Source of the DNA: an uncultured Rhodospirillales bacterium
GTDB lineage: Bacteria > Pseudomonadota > Alphaproteobacteria > Azospirillales > Azospirillaceae
DNA length: 37,162 nucleotides
Direction of reading: 5' to 3'
NCBI GenBank assembly: GCA_903920145.1
Contig: CAIXKV010000203.1
Location: forward strand, 1-37,162
This document shows, piece by piece, positions 28,201 through 37,023 of this stretch. The notes beneath the pieces were generated by a model. That model saw nothing but the letters and a program-made list of their open reading frames with translations, was not told the origin of the DNA and made no database searches. The translations under genes and the position numbers were made by a program. How positions within the stretch are numbered: position 1 is the first letter of the stretch; every line of letters begins with the position of its first letter.

Positions 28201-30933
28201 GGCCAAAGTTTTTCCCATCAAACGGCCAATCGCCAGAATGCGCGGGTCTGTGGTTGGTGGTTTGGCGACAATGACCTGTTCGTCTTTGCCCTTAAGGGCA
28301 ATTTTGGTGAAAATTAGCTCCAAAATAACATCGAATGAGGTGGCCTTGTCGGGAACGGCACAGTCCAACAGGGCCAGCGCCGTCTTGCAGACATCCAGGG
28401 CCTTGGAGAGTTGTTGCCGGGCCACATGGAGTTGTATCAGCACTTCGTGCCCGCGAACCCGATCCAGCAATGTTTTGGCATGGGCATGGATCTGGGCCAC
28501 GAGACGATAGGTTGTATCGTCATCGCTTTGGAACACGGCCAATTCGGCGGCTTCGGCGTGAAGGTGGAAGGCCAGCATGTAAAGCCGATCCCAGGCATCT
28601 TCGGGCAAAAGTCCAAGGCCGGCGCTCAGATATCGCAGCGCTGGACCATAGGCCGTAGCCGCCCGTGCGACCTCACCGGCTTGTAGATTTAATTTGGCCA
28701 AATCCTCCTGTTCCGATGGCGTCATCAGCGCTGTGGCTCGGTTCAGGTGGTTCACAATGTCGAAGAGAGTGTCTTCGGTGGCGCTGGTGCGTTGTAACGC
28801 CCGGCCCACGGCCAAATGGCAGGCCTGTGCAGCGTCTTCATCTAAAAGAGAATAAGCCGCTTGCTGTACCCGATCATGGACAAAGCGATAGGACACGACA
28901 CCAACGGGCCCATCCACCATATCCGCGTATCGGTAAGCGTCGCCCAGTGGCACGATCAGGCCAGCCTGAAGGGCTGGCCACAGGGCCCGCGCGGTGGCGG
29001 CGGTGGGTTGATTGCAAAGGCAGGCCAACGTCGTCAGGTCAAAAACGCTGCCGATGCTGGCCGCCGAGCGGATCATGGTGCGGGTTGCCTCCGGCAATTC
29101 TCCGATGCGCTGCACCATGAAGGCCACCACATCGTCGGCCATCCGCCCCATTTGTTGGCGTTCGATGGTGGCAACGTCCCAAGCCCAGCTTCCCAGGCTG
29201 CGGTGAAAGGCGATATGGCCTTGACGCTCCAAGGTTTCCAGAAATTGCCCCAGGAAAAACGGATTCCCCAGGGTTTTTCCCGCCAACAGCATTGCCAAGG
29301 GCCGCACGGATTCGGCAGGGGCATGGAGGGCGTCGCCCACGAAGGCCACCACGGCATCCTGATCAAGGCCGGCGAGGCGCGCTTCGGTAATGCTGACATT
29401 GGCAGCGGCTAAAATTTCCAAAGTGTGACGTAAAGGATGGCCCGCATCAACCTCGAGATCACGATAAGCGGCCAGTACCAATAAATGGCCAAGAGTAATA
29501 TCAGATAATAACCCCTCAATCAGTTTCAAACTGCCAAGATCAGCCCATTGCAGGTCATCAAGAAATAAAACTAAAGGATGATCTGACGTGGCAAAGGCGC
29601 CAACAAACTTACGAAAAACATAAACAAAGCGTTCGTGCGCTTCGATTGGTTCCAACTCTACCGGCGGCGGTGCGGTTCCAATCAGGCGCACCAAATCTGG
29701 AATAACCCCGGTGATGACAGCACCATTTGCGCCCAACGCGTCCAACAGTCGGGTCCGCCAGCGGGCTTGTCGTTCTGCACTGCCCGCCAGCACTTGGCGG
29801 ACCACGTCTCGAAAGGCGGTAATGAGAGGGGCGTAAGGGGTATCGCGTCGGAGTTGTTCGCATTTGCCTGAAACAAAGGCGCCTCGGCGGGTGACCACGG
29901 GTTTGTGCAGTTCGCGAACCAGCGCCGATTTGCCGATACCAGAATAGCCAGAGATGAGCACCAATTCATGACCGCCGGCGCATGTCCGCCGGAAGGCGTC
30001 CATCAGAAGCCGAACTTGATCGGCACGACCATACAATTTTTGAGGAATCCGCAAGACGGTTCGGACATCTCGTTGCGCCAGAGGAAAGGGTGTGATCCGT
30101 CCGGTTTCGTGCAACGCCTCCAAGCACTGCTGGAGGTCAGCATGAAGACCCATGGTGCTCTGGTAGCGGTCTTCAGGATCCTTGGCCATTAACCGGGCAA
30201 TGATTGCTGCGACCGCCTCCGGCACCTGGGGATTAAGCGTCGAGACCAGCGGCGGTACCAGGGCAATATGGCAATGAACCAAGTCCAGCATGTCTTGGGT
30301 GGTAAAGGGGGGCTGACCAGTCAAGCACTCGTAAAAGGTTCCGCCCAAAGCATAAAAATCAGATCGGTAATCAATAACCCGATTCATTCGCCCTGTTTGT
30401 TCGGGCGCCATGTAGGAAAGAGTGCCTTCAATGAGTTCTAGGCCTCGATTTCCCGCATCTTCACGAGATAACTCCGAGGCAATGCCGAAGTCGATAATAT
30501 TGAACTCATTGGCCGCTTCGTTCCACACGAGGTTAGCGGGGCATATATCTTTATGCACAATTCCAGCGTCATGAACCGCCCCCAAGGCATCCACCACCCG
30601 AAGCGCGACGTTCAAAAAGCGTTCGACCGAGAACGGTCGATTCGCGATGATCGTATGCAGACTGGTTCCGCCAATATCGCGGAACACCATGACCAAGCCG
30701 CCATCATGGGGTAAAAAATCCAGAGCCTCGATGACACCAGCCGTCTGTAGGCGCCGGATGAGGGCGAATTCCCGGTGAAACGCGGCCCGAGCGGCTGGAT
30801 GTGCAGATTCGAAATTCAGCAGCTTGCAAATGACGACCAACCCGTCGCTCTGACGCACCGCGCGGACCACTGTGGTTCGCGCGCTGGCATACAGCATTTC
30901 GACGAGACGATAGCCCGGTAGTGGTGTCAACAC
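25207..30933 (-). CDS. Ser/Thr kinase-AAA ATPase-GAF-PAS-histidine kinase fusion
   Basis: Giant multi-domain signalling protein of about 1908 residues. Kinase domain (~1-270): Lys in VICKLLN (~37), HKDICPAN (Asp ~129), DFG (Asp ~148), MAPEQ. A STAND/AAA-type ATPase follows, with Walker A GYSGIGKSALV (Lys ~335) and Walker B LVLFLDDLQWAD (~440), then a long helical repeat region (~650-1280). GAF (~1328-1500) and PAS (~1510-1620) precede the histidine kinase: AHEINTPIG (His ~1672), SNFITNSVIHGY, DDGKGIS, LGLGLHIVYN. This layout is known in cyanobacteria and myxobacteria. GTG 30933 precedes the family-like LTPLPGYRLVE; the frame remains open to 31077 but adds unconserved sequence. Confidence 0.9.
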   Translation of the reverse strand: MLTPLPGYRLVEMLYASARTTVVRAVRQSDGLVVICKLLNFESAHPAARAAFHREFALIRRLQTAGVIEALDFLPHDGGLVMVFRDIGGTSLHTIIANRPFSVERFLNVALRVVDALGAVHDAGIVHKDICPANLVWNEAANEFNIIDFGIASELSREDAGNRGLELIEGTLSYMAPEQTGRMNRVIDYRSDFYALGGTFYECLTGQPPFTTQDMLDLVHCHIALVPPLVSTLNPQVPEAVAAIIARLMAKDPEDRYQSTMGLHADLQQCLEALHETGRITPFPLAQRDVRTVLRIPQKLYGRADQVRLLMDAFRRTCAGGHELVLISGYSGIGKSALVRELHKPVVTRRGAFVSGKCEQLRRDTPYAPLITAFRDVVRQVLAGSAERQARWRTRLLDALGANGAVITGVIPDLVRLIGTAPPPVELEPIEAHERFVYVFRKFVGAFATSDHPLVLFLDDLQWADLGSLKLIEGLLSDITLGHLLVLAAYRDLEVDAGHPLRHTLEILAAANVSITEARLAGLDQDAVVAFVGDALHAPAESVRPLAMLLAGKTLGNPFFLGQFLETLERQGHIAFHRSLGSWAWDVATIERQQMGRMADDVVAFMVQRIGELPEATRTMIRSAASIGSVFDLTTLACLCNQPTAATARALWPALQAGLIVPLGDAYRYADMVDGPVGVVSYRFVHDRVQQAAYSLLDEDAAQACHLAVGRALQRTSATEDTLFDIVNHLNRATALMTPSEQEDLAKLNLQAGEVARAATAYGPALRYLSAGLGLLPEDAWDRLYMLAFHLHAEAAELAVFQSDDDTTYRLVAQIHAHAKTLLDRVRGHEVLIQLHVARQQLSKALDVCKTALALLDCAVPDKATSFDVILELIFTKIALKGKDEQVIVAKPPTTDPRILAIGRLMGKTLASAYLSDANLFSIMVFRLVRLSATKGNQPGSGIAYATYGLILNAGFGDVPGAALFGRVAMRVVDRLRADQVRAQTQFVVKLFIEPWHRPLTEATGGLLEAHRIGLESGDLEYASYCLNNAVTQHFVQGLPLHSLKEMAAEYTGTITKLKNQTALGVLLVYQQVVYNLSDNSDQNDFFSGPFVIVDEHHRDMIARGNMLAVETLHAQLTYICLIFGHIDQARLHGAIRRRHASASLGMVIGLRTDLICILADYAAWDRLSLGERRELSRRARRVERHLKRAASHASTTFSHLHALLLAEQHRVAATFSEKAWPHYRMAVETAYRNGFSHDEALACELAGNFALAQGDRMVARAYLQRARHAYLRWNAFAKVRHLDRRMTELFSLTASDETDSLPLPRQSTGTTLGRRTTSDSSNAHLIDVETVIRACRALAEDIRLGDLLRALMRIVIANAGASRGYLLLPNTEGEWRIEAEATVDGGAMAVLHSRPINATPPILAVSIIDMVTQHEQPVVLADAATDSRVLYDPYVEAAQPRSILCVPLRTRNRLSGILYLENNLAPGVFGPERLELLNLLSAQIGLSIENARLYDGLERLNRTLETQVAERTSELAEQSQLLRTALAGMSDGLAAFDAEARLRVWNTRITEIFELPPLLQQIGVAYEDLLTAIGATGKLRTVMTDSSPANGPGELEFHDNRVIQIRRSPLPDGGIVNTYLDVTEDRKRERELWEAHEQLRTAHTQLQATQQQLVQAEKMASMGRLVAGMAHEINTPIGTVITSASFLNDKLEEFISQVETKPVKRTDFQNFLELVRMSTTLIMTNISRAADLVQSFKQVSVDQTHDARRLFDLKGYFEEALLGLSVTWNRLGHDVKLECPANLGVDTYPGALTHILSNFITNSVIHGYNEGERGHFEITVRRLDRNRIELIYQDDGKGISEEHLPKVFEPFFTTRRNAGSLGLGLHIVYNLVASRLGGTVSITSAPGQGTRITVQFPVQAPPEQQAA

Positions 30934-31499
30934 GGCTCCAATCGCTGTGTAGAAAAAGGAAGAGAGCGCGAGCTTCCTCGGAAGCGACAGGACCGAATGC
31001 CCACGATCGTATGGGCAAGGATAAATGATCCTTACGAGTGGATGCAAGCCAATCTCGCACCGCAATATCGCGGCCACAGGAACAATGACACCTTCCTGGT
31101 TTGGCTTTGGCCTTACTGTTCTGTGGTTCCTTCATTCTTAAAGGACGGGAGCGGTCTTTGGTGAGAGCGAAGTCGTCTAGTTGAGTCGGCAATAGACATA
31201 CACTGATTGCGAAACCGTCTCTGCGGGAAGAACAGGTGTAGAGTTAATCGGATGGACGGAATGGGTTACGGCAAAGATTATTCAGCGTGCGCAGCCATCG
31301 GCTTCAGCCTTTTGAAACCATGGCTTTGAGCTAAAGTTAAGAAATTCACGGGATAATAGAACATAAAGATACCATAAAGAGGAAAAGATCAGCTCGATAT
31401 CCCCGACAAGGATTGACAAGGAATTGATTTTGTATCTATTGAAACATTGTGGAGTCGGGTGTGATCCGGCTATTCGCAACGAAAAGCGGAGGGTATGGC
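30934..31499. other. Intergenic region between divergent genes
   Basis: 566 bases with no convincing gene. It contains two small hairpins on the side of the giant kinase gene (GCTTC-CTCG-GAAGC near 30971-30984; TGCCCA/TGGGCA at 30998-31017) and a possible promoter facing the oxidoreductase (31413-31442). No repeat copy was seen. Confidence 0.4.
31413..31442 (+). promoter_or_regulatory. Possible promoter for the oxidoreductase fusion
   Basis: TTGACA (31413-31418) followed after 18 bases by TATTGA (31437-31442). The -35 box is perfect, the -10 box partial. It would leave a leader of about 50 bases to ATG 31500. Confidence 0.45.
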
Positions 31500-34400
31500 A
31501 TGGCGAAGACCAAAGTAGCGATTCTTGGTGGTGGCGTTGGTGCGTTGACCACGGCTTATCATCTGTGTGCGACCGAAGAATTGCGGGCACGCTATGATGT
31601 GACGATCTATCAGATGGGTTGGCGACTGGGTGGTAAGGGCGCAACGGGCCGCAACGACTGGAATCGCATACAAGAGCATGGGTTGCATGTTTGGTTCGGT
31701 TTTTACAACAATGCGTTCAAGTTAATGCAGGATGTGTTTGAGGTCTGGGAGAAAGACTCCAACAACGCTTTGCAGAATTGGCGCGATACGTTAAAGCCTC
31801 ACGATTTCACGCCGATCGGGATGGTGCTCAAGGGAAACAAACCGGCTTATTGGCCGCTGAGTTGGCCGCGCCTGGGGGGCACAGCCGGTGATCCCAATGT
31901 GATTCCAACCCCGACCCAGCTTATTGGCTCGATTCTGGGTGTGTTAGAGGACTTGTTCATTCACTGGGATGATCTCACTGGCCTGATCATCGACGGGAAA
32001 TTAGTGCATGATGGCGACCGAAACGACAAAAGCCGTGAATCAGCCCCTCCTGACCTCAGCCATCATATTAATTTGGTCAAAAAGCTTCGGGCAGCCCATC
32101 AAAATAATAGTTTAGATCCGGCAGCCGTTCGTATTTTGCTGCGATCTTTGAATGTCATATTTGCCTTTCTACCAAACACCCATGTATTGCGTGATTTCTT
32201 CGCCTTTTTCATTCCATTTAGTGTTGGTGTGATTGATGATTTCATTATCGCGGGCCGCACAGCGGATTCTCTTGATGAAATCGAGTTTACCGACTGGCTG
32301 ATTCAGCATGGCGGCATTCCTCGCGATCTGCGCAAAAGCACGACGCTGCGGACTTGCTACGATACCTTTATGCAATATCTGGATGGTGATTATCATAAGC
32401 CGAATTGGGCTGCCGGAATTGCCGCTCTCAGTTGCGTCAGGATGTTCTTCACCTGCCACGAGGCCGTGTTTTGGAACATGGAAGCGGGTATGGGCGAAGT
32501 GATTGTGGTACCGATCTACCAGACCTTGCTTCAATGTGGCGTCAAAGTTAAATTCTTCCGGCGGGTCGAGAATCTTGGATTGTCTGACGACCAACAACTG
32601 ATTGAAACCATTAAAGTGGCCAAACAGGTCGATTTGGTTGGGGGCGGTGACGATTATCATCCTTTGATCGATGTCTCCTTGGACAGTGGCAAGACCTTGC
32701 TGGCCTGGCCGATCGAGCCTTTGTGGGCGCAGGTCGACAAGGGAGAAATCATCAAAAACACCCTGGCCGCCAATGGTTCATCCCTCGAATCCCATTGGTG
32801 TTCGTGGTCGCCGGTTGGTTACGAGACCCTACAGCGGGGCAAAGATTTCGATATTGCCGTACTGGCCATTTCCTTGGGCGGCTTTAAGGCACTGAACCAT
32901 GAGCCGACATTGGCTCACCAACTTCAGAAGGCTTCGCCAGCCTTCAATGCCATGACCAGCAACATCGGCATCATTCCGACTCTGTCGATGCAGCTTTGGT
33001 GCGAACCAGACCTCAACGGATTAGGATGGGAAGTTCCGCAACCGGCAGCCGTCGCCGGCCCAGAACCGTGGTCAATCTGGGCCGAGATGCGGCAAACGCT
33101 GAAATATGAACCCGTCCCGCCGAATGTTCCCGATCCCAAGTCGGTGCATTATTTCTGTGGTGTCTGGAAAAGTGATCTGGTGGCTCAACCCTCCACGGAT
33201 TTATCGGTACCGAAAGCCGCTTTAAACACGGTAACAGCCAGCGCCATCGATTGGCTGGACACCTATATCGGGAATTTCTGGCCAAAAGCGGTCACGTCGG
33301 GGGCGCATGGGACTCGCTTTAACTGGGATGTTTTGGTTTCACCCACGGGCGGCATTGGGGCGGAACGGCTGAAGCAACAAATTGTCCGGGCTAATGTGGA
33401 CCCGACTGAATGTTTGCCTGGGAGTGCGGTGGGCTCGACCAAATATCGCCTGCGCACCGATCAAAGCGGCTTTTTCAACCTGTTTTTAGCGGGCTGTTGG
33501 ATTCGCACTGGTTTTAATACATCCTGCGTCGAAGCCACTGTCATGTCGGGTATGCAGGCCGCTCGTGCGATTACTGGTGATAAGCTGTTTATCTCTGGAG
33601 AGAATTTTCTCAATCATGGCGGTGTGACTGAATCCTCTGGAACGTATCAGTCCTTCCTCGGGCATGGTGAGGTTTCGATGCAGGCGCCAGGCCTCTTCGA
33701 GGATTGCCGGCTGAATGTTTTTGTGCTCCCCATCGACTTGGAAAAAGCTCAAACCCTGGTTGATACTTTGCTGAATCCGGCGTCTGCCGGAGCGGTTCAT
33801 TACCGGGTATTGGCGCCGGTTGCCGTGTGCAGCTTCCTGGCTGTTGGGCGCTGTTCCAGCCCGACCGAGCGGTTCGGCTGGTTGCCTTACCGCGAAGCTT
33901 CCCTGTCCCTTCCTTTGGTGGAAATTCGCAGCGGGCATTTGCCGCGTCTGGTGGCTTGGATGCCCTATGTCTTTCCCGACGCCACCATCCCGATGGTTTC
34001 TGGCCGGGAAAGCTGGGGATTCTCCAAGTCCTTGGGGCAGATTACGGTTCCCGATGGTCTGACTGAAATCCAGACCTATTGTTGCGAAACCCTGCTGTTC
34101 GAGCGGTTGGCGTCGGACTGCCAGGGCCATGTTCGTCCCTTGTTGACCGTCAATGGGGCCGCCGTGAGCGAGGGCGATTCATGGTCTTCGTCGGAAAGCA
34201 TGCTGGAGGCGTTGCGTTCGGTGTTCTCTGCGAGCGAGACTCCCCTCATCGTTCTGGCGGAAGATCTTGTGGCTTTAGCCGGTGGAGTGGCCGACTTCAT
34301 TCAGGGTCAGCTTCCGGTCATTAATCTCAAGCAGTTCAGAGGCGCACCAGATGGTACCATGGCTTGTTACCAAGCTTTGGTCGAGTGTCCGATGCAAATT

Positions 34401-34610
34401 GATGCTTTTAATGGCGCTCGCAGGCTGCGCGGTGATTGGGCGGTCTCGATTACGGAATGCGAGAGCCATCAAGTGATCAATGATTTTGGCTTCCCGGCGG
34501 CGGTTGATGGAACGTCGACGGTTTCGCCGCTCTTGGCCTTGGAAGTTAGTATGGACTTCCGGGCTAATCCCGGTACGGTGATCTGGCAGCGTTCGGCATC
34601 GCAGTCGTAA
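31500..34610 (+). CDS. FAD-dependent desaturase-like oxidoreductase fused to acetoacetate-decarboxylase-like domain
   Basis: 1036 residues, two parts. Residues ~1-700 are an amine-oxidase/carotenoid-desaturase-like flavoprotein: dinucleotide loop VAILGGGVGALT (7-18), GWRLGGKGATGRN (40-52), EHGLHVWFGFY (~59-69) and a C-terminal FAD motif LAGCWIRTGFN (~663-673). The residue normally Asp in that motif (LAGDW in the paralogue) is Cys here. A helical insert lies at ~150-300. Residues ~735-1036 resemble acetoacetate decarboxylase, with GRESWGFSKSLG holding the Schiff-base-type lysine at 843; the usual second lysine is Ser. ATG 31500 has GGAGG upstream. It ends in a strong terminator. The substrate is unknown; cytoplasmic or membrane-surface location is likely. 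Confidence 0.85.
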   Translation: MAKTKVAILGGGVGALTTAYHLCATEELRARYDVTIYQMGWRLGGKGATGRNDWNRIQEHGLHVWFGFYNNAFKLMQDVFEVWEKDSNNALQNWRDTLKPHDFTPIGMVLKGNKPAYWPLSWPRLGGTAGDPNVIPTPTQLIGSILGVLEDLFIHWDDLTGLIIDGKLVHDGDRNDKSRESAPPDLSHHINLVKKLRAAHQNNSLDPAAVRILLRSLNVIFAFLPNTHVLRDFFAFFIPFSVGVIDDFIIAGRTADSLDEIEFTDWLIQHGGIPRDLRKSTTLRTCYDTFMQYLDGDYHKPNWAAGIAALSCVRMFFTCHEAVFWNMEAGMGEVIVVPIYQTLLQCGVKVKFFRRVENLGLSDDQQLIETIKVAKQVDLVGGGDDYHPLIDVSLDSGKTLLAWPIEPLWAQVDKGEIIKNTLAANGSSLESHWCSWSPVGYETLQRGKDFDIAVLAISLGGFKALNHEPTLAHQLQKASPAFNAMTSNIGIIPTLSMQLWCEPDLNGLGWEVPQPAAVAGPEPWSIWAEMRQTLKYEPVPPNVPDPKSVHYFCGVWKSDLVAQPSTDLSVPKAALNTVTASAIDWLDTYIGNFWPKAVTSGAHGTRFNWDVLVSPTGGIGAERLKQQIVRANVDPTECLPGSAVGSTKYRLRTDQSGFFNLFLAGCWIRTGFNTSCVEATVMSGMQAARAITGDKLFISGENFLNHGGVTESSGTYQSFLGHGEVSMQAPGLFEDCRLNVFVLPIDLEKAQTLVDTLLNPASAGAVHYRVLAPVAVCSFLAVGRCSSPTERFGWLPYREASLSLPLVEIRSGHLPRLVAWMPYVFPDATIPMVSGRESWGFSKSLGQITVPDGLTEIQTYCCETLLFERLASDCQGHVRPLLTVNGAAVSEGDSWSSSESMLEALRSVFSASETPLIVLAEDLVALAGGVADFIQGQLPVINLKQFRGAPDGTMACYQALVECPMQIDAFNGARRLRGDWAVSITECESHQVINDFGFPAAVDGTSTVSPLLALEVSMDFRANPGTVIWQRSASQS

Positions 34611-34629
34611 CGGGACATTGAACCTCCGC

Positions 34630-34660
34630 CCCCACCAGAACCATCGTGGTTCTGGTGGGG
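34630..34660 (+). terminator. Perfect 14-bp hairpin after the fusion gene
   Basis: CCCCACCAGAACCA (34630-34643), loop TCG, TGGTTCTGGTGGGG (34647-34660), 20 bases after the stop. No T run follows. It lies between convergent genes and may end both transcripts. Confidence 0.7.
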
Positions 34661-34673
34661 CGCAGTCTCCCGG

Positions 34674-34716
34674 TTATACCAATGGCCTTGGACGTTGATA
34701 CGTCCGCAGCGTCCTC
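34674..34716 (+). repeat. Degenerate repeat unit before copy C
   Basis: Begins TTATACCAATGGCCTTGG, a decayed version of the leader and first arm of hairpin 1, and contains a perfect GGACGT-TGAT-ACGTCC hairpin (34690-34705) with the same 6-bp stem and 4-base loop layout as other modules. Confidence 0.45.
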
Positions 34717-34835
34717 ATACCATCGGGCCTTGATGGTGATTCATCAAGGCTGCCCTCAGACGCCGGGCAGGCGCATCCGCGCCCTTGGCTTCGCGCCATG
34801 GGGCGCGCGACGGCGGTTGCCGTCGCAACCGGGTC
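34717..34835 (+). repeat. Four-hairpin intergenic repeat, copy C
   Basis: Hairpin 1 is 34727-34750 (9-bp arms). Hairpin 2 is (A)GGCGC-ATCC-GCGCC(C) with one broken outer pair (34769-34784). Hairpin 3 is CGCGCC-ATGG-GGCGCG (34792-34807). Hairpin 4 is GCGACGGC-GGTT-GCCGTCGC (34807-34826), with an 8-bp stem quite unlike copies A and D but still fully paired. It ends beside the stop of the minus-strand oxidoreductase. Confidence 0.88.
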
Positions 34836-34837
34836 GC

Positions 34838-36922
34838 CTATGGGGCTGTATCGATCGGGTGGCGGGCGATGGCCTCGGCAGCTTCCTTGCCCGATAGCAC
34901 CGCGATGTCGGCGCTTCCTGCACTGAACCACGTCCGGGTCCAGTCCCCAGCGAGGAACGCGTTGATGAATCCGCTGTCGCGAGGTTGCAAGCGTGCTTCA
35001 AGGGTTCCAGGAAAACACTGAACGTACAACTCAGACGGGTCTAAATTGTAGCGGTAATAGGTCGAGCGAACCAGTTCCATCAAAAACTTGCCGTTGGTGT
35101 GTCCGGGAATCCGGGCCACGGTCAACGGCCAGATCACGCTGGCGTTGGCATTGAGCCAAGCGCGGGTGGTGGCTTCGACTTCTGTTGCCAGTTTGGTTGG
35201 CAGGCCGCAGGAATAGGGCGGATGCTCTTCCGTTGGCCAGGGAACTGCACCGCAAAGATACTGAATGGATTTGGGCGGAGCGATCTTCCAATTTTCAGCC
35301 TCCAGCAGATGGCTCATCTCGCCCCAACTGTCCAGCGGCTCGGCATAGCCGGTCATGGCGGTCGGGCCATGGAGCCAACCCATCTGCGGAGTGGTGGGGC
35401 GCATCCAAAGCTGGGTTGCCTGAGTCGGGACCGACGGAAGGGTTTCGATCATCTTGCAGAAGCGAGGATCGGCTTTGGCTAGTGCCTCTGCCGGCTTGGC
35501 CAAGGCTGCCGGTGGCATGGCCAGAACACACAGATCAAAATCCTTGCCAACCTCCAAAGTTTCTTCCCCGACCGAGGCATGACAAAAAACCGACTCCAGA
35601 TTAATGCCAGATTTCTTCAGATTTTCTCCGTCTTCGATCTGGTCCCAATGCGGTTCCGACGGCCAGCAATACAGCCATTGTCCCGCATCACCATAAGGAA
35701 CCTTGACGAAGGGATCATAATGACCATCGCGCAGCTTGACCTGTCGGGTTAAGGTGATCCGTTCCACCCATTTTTCATCTTCGGACAGTTCCAGATGCTC
35801 GAGCCGCGTGAACAGTCGAATGTTAACACCGCGTTGTTTCAGGACGAACCAAGCCGGCGAGAACACCGTGTCGCCCATGCCAGCATTCATCTTCCACAAA
35901 GGGGCTCCCTTATAAGCAAACCCCATCAGAGTTAAAATCTCGACCGCCGTACCTGCTGCGAATCGAGCATTCTTTGGGCCGCCGCTGGTGTCGCCATTCT
36001 GATAGCTGAAGCACAGGTCATAAACCAGACGAACGAGGCCGGACCAAGCAAAAGGCTTCAGCAAGCCGTGATCCATCAACCAGTCACGGAAGTCCTTGTC
36101 GTTGATTCGATCGAAATTGGTTACGCCATAGGGTAGTACATCATAGACATATCCGATCAATAGAGCCAAACCAAAGTCAATAGCAGATAACAAATCCCAA
36201 ATAATATCTTCAATAATATTTTCAATGATTTCTCCCGGTAGGTCTGGGAATGAGCTTAATTTCTTGTCCAGAATCGGTGCCACAATCTCTTGAAATTTGT
36301 TTTGAATATCCATCAAATATTTACGAATAAAATCGGCATCCGGTTCCGCGCCGTTCAACCCCTCCAGATGTTGGCGGATCGCGGCGAGCTTGCCGTTGTT
36401 TAAAAGACCTCGAATCGCATCCGGCAAATCGGCTCGTGACCCGATCAACTCTTCCAACAGTTTGAGTAGCTCTGGGAGCAGAATGTTGCGCAATAAGGGC
36501 TGTCCATCGCCCGGCGTGCCTGGATGGGGTGGAAGGTCGAGAGTCCAAGGGTGCCAACGGGGGCCTTTGCGATGGGGAACTTCTTGCATCAAGGTCACCT
36601 GATACAAGGGCTGAAAGGCCTGTTCCCAGGTTTGAAAGGCATAATCGCTGGGCTTCTGCCATTCGGTGTAGGCACCACGAACCATCTGAAAGGCGGTTTC
36701 ATAGAAGCCCAAAAAGATGTGCAGACCATGCTCTTCGATACGTTGACCATGGAGGGCATTTCGTCCAGAGGCTCCTTTCCCGCCCAGCCGCCACCCGTGA
36801 TTAACCAGAGTCACATCAAATCGCTCGCGCAAGGCTGGCGTCGAGGTGAGAGTTAATGCGGCGGATACACCGCCGAGGCCACCACCAAGGACCAATACTC
36901 GCGTCTTGCTTTTCTGAACCAT
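34838..36922 (-). CDS. FAD-dependent desaturase-like oxidoreductase
   Basis: 694 residues, paralogue of the flavoprotein half of the convergent fusion. Motifs: VLVLGGGLGGVSAAL (~9-23), GWRLGGKGASGRN (~43-55), EEHGLHIFLGFYE (~63-75), a C-terminal FAD motif LAGDWTRTWFSAGSADIAVLSG split as LAGDWTRT and SADIAVLSGKEAAEA (~655-685). Here the FAD-contacting Asp is kept. A helical insert (~150-290) contains a hydrophobic stretch (FGLALLIGYVYDVLP) that may touch the membrane. Closest known relatives by motif are carotenoid and squalene-type desaturases/dehydroxylases. ATG 36922 has AGGGGGAAC upstream, partly within a hairpin. No carotenoid synthesis genes are near. It may act on a lipid or isoprenoid. 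Confidence 0.87.
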   Translation of the reverse strand: MVQKSKTRVLVLGGGLGGVSAALTLTSTPALRERFDVTLVNHGWRLGGKGASGRNALHGQRIEEHGLHIFLGFYETAFQMVRGAYTEWQKPSDYAFQTWEQAFQPLYQVTLMQEVPHRKGPRWHPWTLDLPPHPGTPGDGQPLLRNILLPELLKLLEELIGSRADLPDAIRGLLNNGKLAAIRQHLEGLNGAEPDADFIRKYLMDIQNKFQEIVAPILDKKLSSFPDLPGEIIENIIEDIIWDLLSAIDFGLALLIGYVYDVLPYGVTNFDRINDKDFRDWLMDHGLLKPFAWSGLVRLVYDLCFSYQNGDTSGGPKNARFAAGTAVEILTLMGFAYKGAPLWKMNAGMGDTVFSPAWFVLKQRGVNIRLFTRLEHLELSEDEKWVERITLTRQVKLRDGHYDPFVKVPYGDAGQWLYCWPSEPHWDQIEDGENLKKSGINLESVFCHASVGEETLEVGKDFDLCVLAMPPAALAKPAEALAKADPRFCKMIETLPSVPTQATQLWMRPTTPQMGWLHGPTAMTGYAEPLDSWGEMSHLLEAENWKIAPPKSIQYLCGAVPWPTEEHPPYSCGLPTKLATEVEATTRAWLNANASVIWPLTVARIPGHTNGKFLMELVRSTYYRYNLDPSELYVQCFPGTLEARLQPRDSGFINAFLAGDWTRTWFSAGSADIAVLSGKEAAEAIARHPIDTAP

Positions 36923-36929
36923 GAGTTCC

Positions 36930-36952
36930 CCCTATTCGATGCTTCGATAGGG
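36930..36952 (-). promoter_or_regulatory. Hairpin overlapping the ribosome site
   Basis: CCCTATTCGA (36930-36939) and TCGATAGGG (36944-36952) pair with one bulged base. On the transcript the 3' arm carries the start of AGGGGGAA, the ribosome site for ATG 36922, so folding could hide it and lower translation. Confidence 0.4.
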
Positions 36953-36973
36953 TACTTTGATGGATGATGGATG

Positions 36974-37004
36974 GCAAGGCTGGATTTTTCTACCATAGCC
37001 TTGC
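36974..37004 (-). promoter_or_regulatory. Second leader hairpin
   Basis: GCAAGGCT (36974-36981) and AGCCTTGC (36997-37004), a perfect 8-bp stem with a 15-base loop, in the leader of the minus-strand oxidoreductase. Role unknown. Confidence 0.35.
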
Positions 37005-37023
37005 TACATCAAGAATACAGGTG